Assembly (NCBI GenBank): GCA_903894575.1
Contig: CAITQQ010000254.1
Coordinates: 1 to 42,334 of the forward strand
Length of the DNA stretch: 42,334 nucleotides
From: an uncultured bacterium
GTDB lineage: Bacteria > Bacteroidota > Bacteroidia > Chitinophagales > Chitinophagaceae
Reading direction: 5' to 3'
Position 1 is the stretch's first letter. Each line of letters begins with the position of its first letter. Positions 18,113 to 27,901 of this stretch are shown one piece after another. The notes beneath the pieces were generated by a model. It was not told the origin of the DNA. It saw only the letters and a list, made by a program, of their open reading frames with translations, and made no database searches. A program made the translations under genes and the position numbers.

Positions 18113-20740
18113 TCAGACCAGTGCATTTTTGATGGCACCAATCGCAGCCTCCAAACCACTCACCTCTTGCCCTCCTGCTGAAGCCAGGGATTTTTGTCCT
18201 CCACCACCACCTTTGATATGTCCAGCAACATGGGTTTTGATGAGTGCCACTGCATCCAGGCCTTTTTCAGTAACCAGGGTATCTGAAAGACCAACCGCGA
18301 CAGCAGGCTTGCCGGATATATTTGATGCCAGTACCACCAGGGTATATGTGTACGTGCTGCGCAAATCATTGCACAATTTTTTAAGGGAATCAGATGATGA
18401 TGCTTCTGTGATGACGCCAATAAAATTGATACCATTGACGACTTCTGCTTTTTTCACCAGATCCGTTTTCAGGTATCCTAACAATCTACCTTCTGTTTGC
18501 TCAAGTTGCTTTTTAAGTGTTGATAGCTCTTCCAGGTGCTGTTCGATAGAACGCACCAACTCACGTGGATTCTTCAGCAAGTTGCTGACTTGTTTTAAGA
18601 GGTGTTGTTCTTCCAGATGCTTTTGGTCTGCTGCAATGCCACAGACTGCTTCTATCCGACGCACACCAGCAGCCACCCCTGATTCTGATAGAATCATGCA
18701 TTGGCCCAATGCTCCTGTATGAGAGACATGTGTACCTCCACAGAGTTCAATCGAGTATGCAGGGTCAATGGTTACTACCCTCACCTTGTCTCCATATTTT
18801 TCTCCGAAAAGGGCCATGGCACCCAATTTCATGGCTTCTTCCTTGTCCATTTCCCTGATGATGACCGGAATGTTTTCACGGATCTTTGCATTGACCATTG
18901 CCGTCACAGATGCCAATTCCTCGTCTGTCATTTTCGCAAAATGCGAGAAATCAAAACGCATTCCATCATCGGACACAAGGGATCCTTTTTGCGCCACATG
19001 CGTTCCCAAGACTGTCCGCAATGCGGCATGCAAAAGATGGGTGAGGGTATGATGGTTGGTGATTTCTTTTCTCCTGTCGACATTGACTGCGGCAAAAACG
19101 GCAGGACTGACTGTTTCTGGCAATGCCGACACGGTATGCACAATCAGGTCATTTTCTTTTTTGGTATTGAGCACCTCAATCACATGGTCACCCATGGTAA
19201 TGGTGCCTGTATCCCCTACCTGGCCACCACTTTCTGCATAGAAAGGGGTCTGCTCCAGCACCACCTGAAAATTTGTTTGCCCTTTTGCCGTTACCTTCCT
19301 GTAACGCAGGAGGTTGGTGCTGCAGGTCAATTCATCATATCCGACAAATGCTTTTCCAGCCACTGACTGTTTAGCAACATCAATCCAGTCTTCAACATCA
19401 GATGCAGTAGCAGCACGGCTCCTGTTTTTTTGCACCTGCATTTCACGCTCAAAACCTTCTTCGTCTACCAACACTGCCTGCTCCAAAGCGATCAATCGCG
19501 TAAGGTCAATGGGGAATCCATACGTATCGTACAATTCAAATGCCGCGGCGCCATCAATGGTACCAGATTGCTTTGCCTGTTCAAGAAGATCATCTATCTT
19601 TTTCAACCCCTTTCCAAGTGTCCGCAAAAATGTTTCCTCTTCTTCTTTCACCACTTTAGCAATGAAACCCAGCTGCGCCTGCAGTTCAGGAAATACTTGA
19701 TTGAATTGCTCAGCCAATCCTGGCAACAATTGGTGCAGCATGGGCTCTTTCACTTCCAGATAAGAATAATAATACCGTACAGCCCTGCGCAGAATTCTTC
19801 TGATTACATAGCCTGCTCCAGTATTTGATGGAAGCTGACCATCAGCGATGGTAAAGGCAATGGCCCTGATATGGTCTGCCAAAACCCTGAATGCAACATC
19901 TTGCTTTGAATCTCCAGCGGTATATTTTTTTCCTGAGATGCGTTCTGTTGCCTGAATGGATCCTGAAAAAATATCAGTATCATAATTGGAAGACTTCCCT
20001 TGCAAAACGCGGACCAGTCGCTCAAGGCCCATCCCTGTGTCCACATGGGTAGCCGCAAGGGGTTGCAGTGTTCCGTCTTTCAATCGGTTGTATTGGATGA
20101 ACACATTGTTCCAGATCTCGATAACCTGTGGATGGTCTTTATTGACCAAGAGATGGCCTGGCACGGCTGCCCTTTCTTCTTCAGACCTGCAATCCACATG
20201 GATTTCACTGCAAGGTCCGCAGGGACCCGTGTCGCCCATTTCCCAGAAATTATCTTTCTTGTTGCCAAAAACGATATGATCTGCAGGCAGCAGTTCTTTC
20301 CAAATACCCAGTGCGATGGTTGAAGCGGGGATATTTTCCTTTGCATCGCCTTCAAAAACTGTGGCATACAAGCGGTCCTTGTCAATGCCATATTCCTCTG
20401 TCAACAACTCCCAGCTCCATGTGATGGCTTCTTTTTTAAAATAGTCACCAAAACTCCAGTTGCCCAGCATTTCAAACATGGTATGGTGGTAGGTATCAAC
20501 ACCCACTTCTTCCAGGTCATTGTGTTTTCCACTTACGCGCAAGCATTTTTGGGTATCAACCGCCCTTTTATACGGTGCGGGCTTGTTGCCAAGAAAATAA
20601 TCCTTGAACTGGTTCATCCCTGCATTGGTGAACAAAAGGGTTGGATCATCCTTCAATACAATGGGTGCAGAGGATACAATATGGTGTCCTTTTGCTTCAA
20701 AAAACTTCAAAAATCTATTTCTAATCTCCGCTGATGTCAT
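18113..20740 (-). CDS. alaS: Alanyl-tRNA synthetase
   Basis: MTSAEIRNRFLKFFEAKGHHIVSSAPIVLKDDPTLLFTNAGMNQFKDYFLG; editing domain HTLTHLLHAALR; SIELCGGTHVSHTG; DHHA1 region GGGGGQKSLASAGG. Confidence 0.98.
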   Translation of the reverse strand: MTSAEIRNRFLKFFEAKGHHIVSSAPIVLKDDPTLLFTNAGMNQFKDYFLGNKPAPYKRAVDTQKCLRVSGKHNDLEEVGVDTYHHTMFEMLGNWSFGDYFKKEAITWSWELLTEEYGIDKDRLYATVFEGDAKENIPASTIALGIWKELLPADHIVFGNKKDNFWEMGDTGPCGPCSEIHVDCRSEEERAAVPGHLLVNKDHPQVIEIWNNVFIQYNRLKDGTLQPLAATHVDTGMGLERLVRVLQGKSSNYDTDIFSGSIQATERISGKKYTAGDSKQDVAFRVLADHIRAIAFTIADGQLPSNTGAGYVIRRILRRAVRYYYSYLEVKEPMLHQLLPGLAEQFNQVFPELQAQLGFIAKVVKEEEETFLRTLGKGLKKIDDLLEQAKQSGTIDGAAAFELYDTYGFPIDLTRLIALEQAVLVDEEGFEREMQVQKNRSRAATASDVEDWIDVAKQSVAGKAFVGYDELTCSTNLLRYRKVTAKGQTNFQVVLEQTPFYAESGGQVGDTGTITMGDHVIEVLNTKKENDLIVHTVSALPETVSPAVFAAVNVDRRKEITNHHTLTHLLHAALRTVLGTHVAQKGSLVSDDGMRFDFSHFAKMTDEELASVTAMVNAKIRENIPVIIREMDKEEAMKLGAMALFGEKYGDKVRVVTIDPAYSIELCGGTHVSHTGALGQCMILSESGVAAGVRRIEAVCGIAADQKHLEEQHLLKQVSNLLKNPRELVRSIEQHLEELSTLKKQLEQTEGRLLGYLKTDLVKKAEVVNGINFIGVITEASSSDSLKKLCNDLRSTYTYTLVVLASNISGKPAVAVGLSDTLVTEKGLDAVALIKTHVAGHIKGGGGGQKSLASAGGQEVSGLEAAIGAIKNALV

Positions 20741-20781
20741 TTCTTAGTCCTTTTATACGGATCCATCTTGGATCAATGGTT

Positions 20782-20789
20782 TATATTTG
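20782..20789 (+). promoter_or_regulatory. Bacteroidota -7 promoter box upstream of M23 peptidase gene
   Basis: TATATTTGC, exact TAnnTTTG, about 48 nt before ATG 20838. Confidence 0.5.
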
Positions 20790-20805
20790 CAATTCGCCAG
20801 GCCAG

Positions 20806-20813
20806 CAAAAATA
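20806..20813 (-). promoter_or_regulatory. Bacteroidota -7 promoter box upstream of alaS
   Basis: Minus strand TATTTTTGC, exact TAnnTTTG, about 65 nt upstream of the alaS ATG. Confidence 0.5.
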
Positions 20814-20837
20814 CATTTTTTAAAAGATGGGCAGCGG

Positions 20838-21809
20838 ATGAAGAAGATCAAATATTATTATAATACCCACACGCTTCGATATGAGAAGCAGGTTGTGCCA
20901 CTCAGGGTGGCATTGTTGAGGGTATTGGCCTTCATATCCACAGCCATTGTTACCGGATTGATCATTGTTGCCATCGCTTTCCGATTTGTGGACTCTCCGA
21001 AGGAAAAACTGCTGAAAGTGCAGCTTGAAAGAGCTGAAGAGGTCAACAAGCTTTATGCAGACCGCTACCGGGATATTGATGACAGGCTGAAATTGTTGGA
21101 AAGAAGGGACAATGAAGTCTATCGATCTGTATTTGAAGCCACTCCCATCCCTGATAGCGCAAGAGCAAAGCAGATAGAATCCAAGAAGGAGTTGCAAATT
21201 GTGGCCGGAATGGAGAACAGCGAAATGACTGAAGGTATTTTCAATACGCTCAATACCATCTACAACAGGATTACCAACCAGGAAGGATCCTACAAAGAAA
21301 TTGAGAAAATGATCAAGAACAAGGAAAAACTCCTGGCCAGTACGCCTGCCATACAACCCTTGAGCAACCGAGACCTCAACAGGCTGTCCTCTGGCTTTGG
21401 TTACAGGATCGACCCCGTCTATAAAACGGTTAAATTCCATCCAGGACTGGATTTCAGCGCCCCACAAGGCACGCCTATCTATGCAACGGCAGAAGGTACT
21501 GTACAAACAGCCGGCAACCTCGGCAATGGCTATGGCAACCATATTGTCATCCAGCATGGCTACTCGTATAGCACTCTTTATGGCCATATGTCAAGGCTCA
21601 AGGCCAAAAGAGGTCAAAGGGTGAAAAGGGGTGAAGTCATCGGGTATGTTGGCAGCACTGGCAAATCAACAGGCTCCCATCTTCACTATGAGGTTTTCAA
21701 AGGGCGCAAGCGATTGGACCCCATTTATTTCTTCTACAACGACCTTACTCCTGAGCAATACCAGCAGATCCTGAAACTGGCTGCCTCCCGCAATCAGTCA
21801 TTTGATTGA
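20838..21809 (+). CDS. M23 family metallopeptidase (LytM/DD-endopeptidase-like), membrane-anchored
   Basis: N-terminal TM segment, coiled coil, GFGYRIDPVYKTVKFHPGLDFSAPQGTPIYATAEGTV and GSTGKSTGSHLHYEVF. ATG at 20838 preferred over the upstream start at 20787. Confidence 0.93.
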   Translation: MKKIKYYYNTHTLRYEKQVVPLRVALLRVLAFISTAIVTGLIIVAIAFRFVDSPKEKLLKVQLERAEEVNKLYADRYRDIDDRLKLLERRDNEVYRSVFEATPIPDSARAKQIESKKELQIVAGMENSEMTEGIFNTLNTIYNRITNQEGSYKEIEKMIKNKEKLLASTPAIQPLSNRDLNRLSSGFGYRIDPVYKTVKFHPGLDFSAPQGTPIYATAEGTVQTAGNLGNGYGNHIVIQHGYSYSTLYGHMSRLKAKRGQRVKRGEVIGYVGSTGKSTGSHLHYEVFKGRKRLDPIYFFYNDLTPEQYQQILKLAASRNQSFD

Positions 21810-21866
21810 TCCAGTTGTGCATAACTCGACCACAACTGAAAAAAATTAGTTCCTAATTTCGCTCCA

Positions 21867-22448
21867 ATGCTCCAGCAATTAGACCTATTTGGCGGTGAAC
21901 CCATAAAACTGACCGGCAAACCTGCCGAGTCAAAAAAGAAGTCATACAAGATTGCCCCTCCTGCCCAGGTGGTGGAGGAGCCTTCCATTGAAGAGCCCAT
22001 TTCTACTGTAGAAACTGTTGCTGTTGATGATTCCTCAACAACAGTAATGAAAAAGGGAAAAAAAGGCAGGCCTCAAGCTGTTAAGAAAACAACAGACATT
22101 GCGATGCTAGACATTCCAGAAGACAGCATCCTCTACAGCAAACAGTACTATCCCATCGGTGAAGTAGCAGCCATGTTCAGGGTAAACATTTCCCTTATTC
22201 GTTTTTGGGAAAACGAATTTGACATCTTAAAGCCGAGGAAGAACAGGAAAGGAGACCGATTTTTCAGGCCTGATGATGTAAAAAACCTCAAGCTCATTTA
22301 CTTCCTCCTGAAGGAAAGGAAATACACCATCAGCGGAGCAAAATCATTCATCAAAAGTGGCAAAAAGGTAAATGAACGTTTTGAAGCCATCGAAAGCCTC
22401 AAAAATATCCGTGCCATGTTGCTGGAGCTAAAAGCAGGACTATTGTAG
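21867..22448 (+). CDS. MerR family transcriptional regulator
   Basis: YPIGEVAAMFRVNISLIRFWENEFDILKPRKNRKGDRFFRPDDVKNLKLIYFLLKERKYTISGAKSF, MerR winged-helix motif. Confidence 0.92.
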   Translation: MLQQLDLFGGEPIKLTGKPAESKKKSYKIAPPAQVVEEPSIEEPISTVETVAVDDSSTTVMKKGKKGRPQAVKKTTDIAMLDIPEDSILYSKQYYPIGEVAAMFRVNISLIRFWENEFDILKPRKNRKGDRFFRPDDVKNLKLIYFLLKERKYTISGAKSFIKSGKKVNERFEAIESLKNIRAMLLELKAGLL

Positions 22449-23525
22449 AAAAGTATTGACCATCCGTTCTTTTCCTGCCACAGCTACTCCGTTTTTTTCA
22501 AGCAATTCCAAAACTTGTACATTGACATTTTGCTTTAGCAGATTGAGGTCTGATATGTTGATGACGCCTGTTATGCACTCAATGGTAACGATATAGGCAT
22601 CGATGCGGATTTCACTGAGCAAAATTGTTTTGGCTTCCAGCTCAGCATAAACCAATTTTTCATCCATCTCCTTTAGCAGCTGCTTTAACTGATCAACTGT
22701 AGCCCTTGGATCCAGGGCCAATACCATTTCAAAACGACACTTGTTTCTCAGAGAGAAATTGTCTACCAAACTGTCCACCATCTGTTTGTTGGGAATGGTG
22801 ATGTAGGTACCATCAATGGTTCTCACACGCGTACTCCTCAATCCGATTTTTTCGACTGTTCCGCTGACCTGCTGGATTTTAAGGGAATCTCCGACAGTGA
22901 ACGGCCGGTCAAAGAAAATGATAAAAGAAGCAATCAGGTTTTCGATGCTTTCCTTTGCCGCCAGCGCAATGGCAGCACCCACAATGCTCAATCCGGCCAA
23001 TAACTTTGTAATGTCCTGGTTGAATACATACCTGATCATCACCAGGATGCAAACAATGATCAAAATAACTTTCAGAAACTCTCTGAAAAAAATAATCAAT
23101 TGATCGTCGCTATAATCCTCTGTAGTTTTCGCCTTTTTTTCCATGACGATGGCGAGATAATCGGTCACCCGCAACAGGGTATGAAAGAAGAAATAGATCA
23201 ACACTCCTGAAGCCATCCGATCCAACAATACATCGGATTTGATTTTCATGATCCTGAAGCCAAATTCCCTGGGGAAATTCAGGCTGTTCAAGGCAACATA
23301 GGTGGCTGAGAAAAAAATGAAATTTTCAAGGGGCGCCAGTACCAGGTCAAAAAATTCTTTTTCATTGATTTTCCGGCCCATTTTTCTGAAGGCAAAGAAA
23401 ATCAACCGGGTAATTTTTTTGCTGGCTACTTTTCTAAGGATGAGTACACTGAGAATAAATCCGAATACCATCAGGTAATCCCTAAAGCTGTTGTCAAGAA
23501 ATGTCTTATTCAATACCTCCTGCAT
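22440..23525 (-). CDS. Mechanosensitive ion channel family protein (MscS-like)
   Basis: TM helices followed by LAGLSIVGAAIALAAKESIENLIASFIIFFDRPFTVGDSLKIQQVSGTVEKIGLRSTRVRTIDGTYITIPNKQMVDSLVDNFS. Confidence 0.95.
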   Translation of the reverse strand: MQEVLNKTFLDNSFRDYLMVFGFILSVLILRKVASKKITRLIFFAFRKMGRKINEKEFFDLVLAPLENFIFFSATYVALNSLNFPREFGFRIMKIKSDVLLDRMASGVLIYFFFHTLLRVTDYLAIVMEKKAKTTEDYSDDQLIIFFREFLKVILIIVCILVMIRYVFNQDITKLLAGLSIVGAAIALAAKESIENLIASFIIFFDRPFTVGDSLKIQQVSGTVEKIGLRSTRVRTIDGTYITIPNKQMVDSLVDNFSLRNKCRFEMVLALDPRATVDQLKQLLKEMDEKLVYAELEAKTILLSEIRIDAYIVTIECITGVINISDLNLLKQNVNVQVLELLEKNGVAVAGKERMVNTFLQ

Positions 23526-23531
23526 GATACA

Positions 23532-24347
23532 TTATTTATTCCATTCGTATTGGGAAATGCCCGTACTGTCGCGTACATACAAAGCATTTGATGTGAACCT
23601 GAATTGATCCCCCCTGGAAATGTAGTCAGGCAACTGCATTTCTTTTATGTCGATTTCACCAGGGGTATACACCATGATCTTGCCATTTTTCAATCCAATG
23701 ATATTTTTACCCAGCGCCTGCACAGCTGTCCATCCGATCAGTGCGATGCGGTTCTTCAGGGCCCCATAATAATCAAATATGAACAAGCCTTTCTGCTCAT
23801 CATACACATACACAAATCCTGCTGCATCAAAAATGGTGGAGGGCTTCAGGGTTTCATTGAATACCAGCCTAAGGTCAGCTGTTTCAAACAACAGCTTTCC
23901 ATTCAGATCCAATTTTTTCAACCTGCTTTCCTGATCATCAAAAACCCAAATGGTATTGTCATAGCCTTGTGCAATGGCCTGGGCCTGAAAGATATTTGCC
24001 TTTCGGATATCTATTTTATTGATCACCTGCATCAATCTGTCCAGCACAAGTATGATCCTGTATTCCTTGAAATAAAGCAGACTCCTCAAAGGATTGTCTG
24101 CTGAAATGCTGTAGAGTTTTCCATACCGCCTTACCTCATTGAATACACCCATGGAGTCAAGATTGGCATTGTATTTCTTGAGTTGCCCTGACCTGGTCAG
24201 TGCAAATACATTGCCCAGTTGATCTGGCATAGCGTAAGAAAAATCTCCCTTGATGGACTTGCGATGTTCCGCAAGAATAAGCTGCTGCGCTTTTCCGGTA
24301 TTGATCAAACAACCAATCAACGTTGCAATGACAATCAGGATCCTCAT
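23532..24347 (-). CDS. Hypothetical secreted protein, possible beta-propeller
   Basis: Signal peptide MRILIVIATLIGCLINTGKAQ; repeated blade-like segments (YDNTIWVFDDQESRLKKLDLNGKLL). Confidence 0.75.
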   Translation of the reverse strand: MRILIVIATLIGCLINTGKAQQLILAEHRKSIKGDFSYAMPDQLGNVFALTRSGQLKKYNANLDSMGVFNEVRRYGKLYSISADNPLRSLLYFKEYRIILVLDRLMQVINKIDIRKANIFQAQAIAQGYDNTIWVFDDQESRLKKLDLNGKLLFETADLRLVFNETLKPSTIFDAAGFVYVYDEQKGLFIFDYYGALKNRIALIGWTAVQALGKNIIGLKNGKIMVYTPGEIDIKEMQLPDYISRGDQFRFTSNALYVRDSTGISQYEWNK

Positions 24348-24348
24348 G

Positions 24349-25101
24349 TCAATTGAATTTGAGTGCTAAAGAAGTTCCATCAAAAACTGCATAAGAATCA
24401 TATTTTATCCAATCCCCAAGATTGATGTAACGGCTTTTTTCATTCAGCTGAAAATCGATAGGGAGATGCCGGTGTCCAAAAACGAAATAATCAAATGAAT
24501 GCTCTTTGAGTTTTTCCTTGCAATACAGTATCAGCCACTCGTTCTCCTCCCCCAGGAATTTTTCATCGCTCTCGCCCGTAGAAGCCCTGCTGCTCTTGCT
24601 GAAATAAGCAGCCAGTGAAATACCAAAAAAAGGAGGAATCAATCCGAACAGGAATTTCGACAAAGGATTTCTGAAGACTTTTTTAATGGTCTTGTACCCA
24701 TGATCACCAGGGCCAAGACCATCGCCATGCCCAACCAAGAATTTCTTTCCATTGAATTCAAAAACCCTGGATTCATGGTAAACAGGAATATTCAATTCCT
24801 TTTCAAAATATCCTGACATCCACATGTCATGATTGCCTACAAAAAAATGAACGGGTATGCCGGAGTCAGTCAACTCAGCAAGCTTCCCCAAAATCCGCAC
24901 AAAGCCTTTGGGCACTACTTTCCTGTATTCGAACCAAAAATCAAAAAGATCCCCCACGATAAAAATTGTTGCAGCATCGGCCTTGGCCCGCTCAAGAAAA
25001 GCAACAATTTTTTTCTCCCTGACAAGGCTGGAGGCATGGTCAGGGACGCCGAGATGAAAATCGGAAAGAAAATAAACCTTTTTTCCTGCAGGAATTTGCA
25101 T
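24349..25101 (-). CDS. lpxH: UDP-2,3-diacylglucosamine diphosphatase (LpxH-type metallophosphoesterase)
   Basis: KKVYFLSDFHLGVPDH, VGDLFDFWFEYRKVVPKGFVR, VGNHDMW, VGHGDGLGPGD, FGHRHLPID. The track start at 25107 is TTG; ATG at 25101 preferred. Confidence 0.93.
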   Translation of the reverse strand: MQIPAGKKVYFLSDFHLGVPDHASSLVREKKIVAFLERAKADAATIFIVGDLFDFWFEYRKVVPKGFVRILGKLAELTDSGIPVHFFVGNHDMWMSGYFEKELNIPVYHESRVFEFNGKKFLVGHGDGLGPGDHGYKTIKKVFRNPLSKFLFGLIPPFFGISLAAYFSKSSRASTGESDEKFLGEENEWLILYCKEKLKEHSFDYFVFGHRHLPIDFQLNEKSRYINLGDWIKYDSYAVFDGTSLALKFN

Positions 25102-25104
25102 GGC

Positions 25105-25112
25105 CAAAGATA
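25105..25112 (-). promoter_or_regulatory. Bacteroidota -7 promoter box abutting the lpxH start codon
   Basis: Minus strand TATCTTTG-GCC-ATG: exact TAnnTTTG ending 3 nt before the ATG. Confidence 0.45.
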
Positions 25113-25139
25113 CTGCTTATTGGGAATTGTGTTCAGTGG

Positions 25140-25775
25140 CTATTTATCAAGCAAAAAGCAAAATACCTCCTTGGGGCCATGAACGCCTACAACAAGGGTT
25201 TTTTCGATATCAGCAGTACGGCTGGGTCCGGTAGCAAAAGAAATCATGGAAGGGAGCTGATCCCCGTATTTTTTTTGCATGAACACCAGGGCATCTTTGA
25301 TATCGTAAACAAGCTGGCTGGCCTTTGCGATACAGATGTGCACAGGTGCGTATACGCTGGTCAGCCTTCCGGAAGACTCTGTGCTGCTGAGCACCATTGA
25401 CCCTGTGCGCGCCACCAGTACTTCACATTTGGTGATGGAAACATCTGAGTCGCCCAGTGGCTTTTCAGAAAATGCAGGAAAACCAAATGATGACAAGGCG
25501 CTTTTGATGTTCTCATCCGCGCAATGAACCTCAGTCCATCCTCTGTTTGTCACGAGCTCTCTGATTTGATCAACAAGGTCTTCCTCATTGGCACAAAAAG
25601 AAAATTTTCCAAGGAGAGAACTGAATTTTTCAGCAAACAACACTGAAAGATCCTCATCTGTCTTTTCAAATGCAAAATTGATCTTTTCTATTCCGGGGAA
25701 AGGCTGATCCACTGATTGTGTCAGCGCTTTCCGGATGTTCTTGAGTATGCCTTCTTTTCCAGTAGATGCCTCCAT
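25140..25775 (-). CDS. LUD domain protein (LutC/YkgG-like)
   Basis: SDVSITKCEVLVARTGSMVLSSTESSGRLTSVYAPVHICIAKASQLV and ISFATGPSRTADIEKTLVVGVHGPKEVFCFLLD, LUD fold signatures. Confidence 0.9.
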   Translation of the reverse strand: MEASTGKEGILKNIRKALTQSVDQPFPGIEKINFAFEKTDEDLSVLFAEKFSSLLGKFSFCANEEDLVDQIRELVTNRGWTEVHCADENIKSALSSFGFPAFSEKPLGDSDVSITKCEVLVARTGSMVLSSTESSGRLTSVYAPVHICIAKASQLVYDIKDALVFMQKKYGDQLPSMISFATGPSRTADIEKTLVVGVHGPKEVFCFLLDK

Positions 25776-25777
25776 GC

Positions 25778-27892
25778 TTATGCAGGATTTTGTTCTTCTT
25801 CTGCTCCCTTCTCAGTTGAATCAACTTCTGGTGTTGCTGTTTCGGTAACCTCAGCAGCAGGCTGCTCGTCTACTACAGGTGCAGATTCTGTTGCGAATAT
25901 TTTCTTCTCCTCGTAAGGGCGTTTGCCAATAAGGTCTTCCACGTCTTGTTGGTGAAGTACTTCACGGTCCAACAAGGCCAGGGCAATCTTTTCAACTTCC
26001 GCTTTCTTTTCTGTCAATAATTCAATGGTGCGCTTGTATGCCTGATCCACCAAGACCCTTACTTCACTATCAATGATTTTCCCTGTTTCCTCGCTGTAAG
26101 GCTTGGTAAAAGTACTTTCTTGTGCGGGATCATAGAAGCTCACATTTCCGACCTTATCGCTCATGCCATAGACGGTAACCATTGCGTAAGACATTTTGGT
26201 TACCTGCTGCAGATCATTTTGCGCACCAGTGGAGATCTTTCCGAAGAAGATTTGTTCGCTGGCCCTGCCGCCCAAGGTCATGCACATCTGATCAGTCAAT
26301 TGTTCTGTATTGTAGAGGTACTGCTCTTTGGGTGTGTATTGAGCATATCCCAATGCAGCTACTCCACGAGGAACGATAGTTACTTTTAACAATGGATAAG
26401 CATGCTCGAGAAACCATCCGCAAACGGCATGGCCTGCCTCATGATAAGCAATGATTTTCTTTTCTTCAGGAAGAATGATTTTGTTCTTTTTTTCCAAACC
26501 ACCAATCACCCTGTCAATGGCGTCCTGGAAATCATCCATGTCTACCTGATCCTTGCCTTTCCTGGCGGCGATAAGAGCCGCCTCATTGCATACATTCGCA
26601 ATGTCTGCACCTGCAAATCCGGGCGTCTGCTCGGCCAGCTTATGGATGTCCAGTTTTTCTGAATGTTTGATGGGCTTGAGGTGCACAAGGAAAATGGTTT
26701 CACGCCCTTTGACATCAGGCTTGTCAATGCTGATTTGCCTGTCAAACCTGCCTGGCCTCAACAAGGCACTGTCCAGTACGTCAGGACGATTGGTTGCAGC
26801 AAGGATGATGATGCCACTGTCGCCGCCAAAGCCATCCATTTCCACCAACAATTGGTTGAGGGTATTTTCACGCTCATCATTGCTCATCATCATGTTCTTT
26901 CCACGGGCACGTCCGATGGCATCGATCTCGTCAATAAAGATGATACAAGGTGCTTTTTCCCTGGCCTGTTTGAAGAGGTCACGTACCCTGCTTGCACCCA
27001 CACCCACGAACATTTCTACAAAATCAGATCCAGACATGGAGAAGAATGGCACCTGGGCCTCACCCGCCATGGCCTTTGCCAACAACGTTTTACCAGTACC
27101 GGGAGGGCCAACAAGCAAGGCACCTTTGGGGATTTTTCCACCAAGGGCCGTATATTTTTTAGGATGTTTGAGGAAGTCAACAATTTCCATCACTTCCTGC
27201 TTGGCCTCATCAAGACCTGCAACATCCTGAAAAGTGATATTGACCTTGGTGCCTTTGTCAAACAGCTGGGCTTTTGATTTTCCAATATTGAAAATACCAC
27301 CGCCGCCACCGCCGCCGCCAGCTCCACCACCCATCTTCCGCATCATCAAGACGAAAAGCAATCCAAACATCAGCAACGGAAAAAGTACATTGAGCAATGG
27401 GCCAAAGAATTCTGGATCACTCACAGGATCAACAGGCACGGGTTCCACTTGAGGATTGGCGGTAAAATATTTATCCAGGTTCTCCTGGTAATCGTCCACT
27501 TTGGAATAGCTGAACTGGAAATGAGGCCCCTTTGATGCCTGGGCATATTTCAACTTATCCCCCAACAATTGCTGATAAGCAGGCTTTGCAAGGCTGTCCT
27601 TTTTGATGTATACCCTGATAACACCCTTGTTTTTTACAGGCTCAAGTTTCTGAACATCGTTGTTTACAAGCATTTTCTGCTTGAACTCCAACTCTGTGAT
27701 GTTGCGGGCATCAGGGTTGACACCCCTCATGACCTGATAACCGATCAACATGACCGCTGCGATCACGTATATCCAATAAAAACTGAATTTCGGTCCTTTC
27801 GATTGTGGACCATTTCCTCCAGACGCCTTGTTTCGCTTGAAGGCACTGAAAGGATTGGAACGCTTATCGCTGCTGTTGTCTTCCTGGTTCAT
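25778..27892 (-). CDS. ftsH: ATP-dependent zinc metalloprotease FtsH
   Basis: Walker [22 protein letters not shown] region, HEAGH zinc site, two N-terminal TM segments. Confidence 0.98.
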   Translation of the reverse strand: MNQEDNSSDKRSNPFSAFKRNKASGGNGPQSKGPKFSFYWIYVIAAVMLIGYQVMRGVNPDARNITELEFKQKMLVNNDVQKLEPVKNKGVIRVYIKKDSLAKPAYQQLLGDKLKYAQASKGPHFQFSYSKVDDYQENLDKYFTANPQVEPVPVDPVSDPEFFGPLLNVLFPLLMFGLLFVLMMRKMGGGAGGGGGGGGIFNIGKSKAQLFDKGTKVNITFQDVAGLDEAKQEVMEIVDFLKHPKKYTALGGKIPKGALLVGPPGTGKTLLAKAMAGEAQVPFFSMSGSDFVEMFVGVGASRVRDLFKQAREKAPCIIFIDEIDAIGRARGKNMMMSNDERENTLNQLLVEMDGFGGDSGIIILAATNRPDVLDSALLRPGRFDRQISIDKPDVKGRETIFLVHLKPIKHSEKLDIHKLAEQTPGFAGADIANVCNEAALIAARKGKDQVDMDDFQDAIDRVIGGLEKKNKIILPEEKKIIAYHEAGHAVCGWFLEHAYPLLKVTIVPRGVAALGYAQYTPKEQYLYNTEQLTDQMCMTLGGRASEQIFFGKISTGAQNDLQQVTKMSYAMVTVYGMSDKVGNVSFYDPAQESTFTKPYSEETGKIIDSEVRVLVDQAYKRTIELLTEKKAEVEKIALALLDREVLHQQDVEDLIGKRPYEEKKIFATESAPVVDEQPAAEVTETATPEVDSTEKGAEEEQNPA

Positions 27893-27901
27893 ATGAGCAC
27901 T

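Noticed and set aside
18701-19366. 221-aa plus-strand ORF opposite alaS
   Set aside because: Shadow ORF inside a well-supported alaS.
20820-21587. 255-aa minus-strand ORF opposite the M23 peptidase
   Set aside because: Shadow ORF; the plus strand carries clear catalytic motifs.
26553-27277. 225-aa and 204-aa plus-strand ORFs opposite ftsH
   Set aside because: Overlap each other and the AAA core of ftsH; antisense artefacts.
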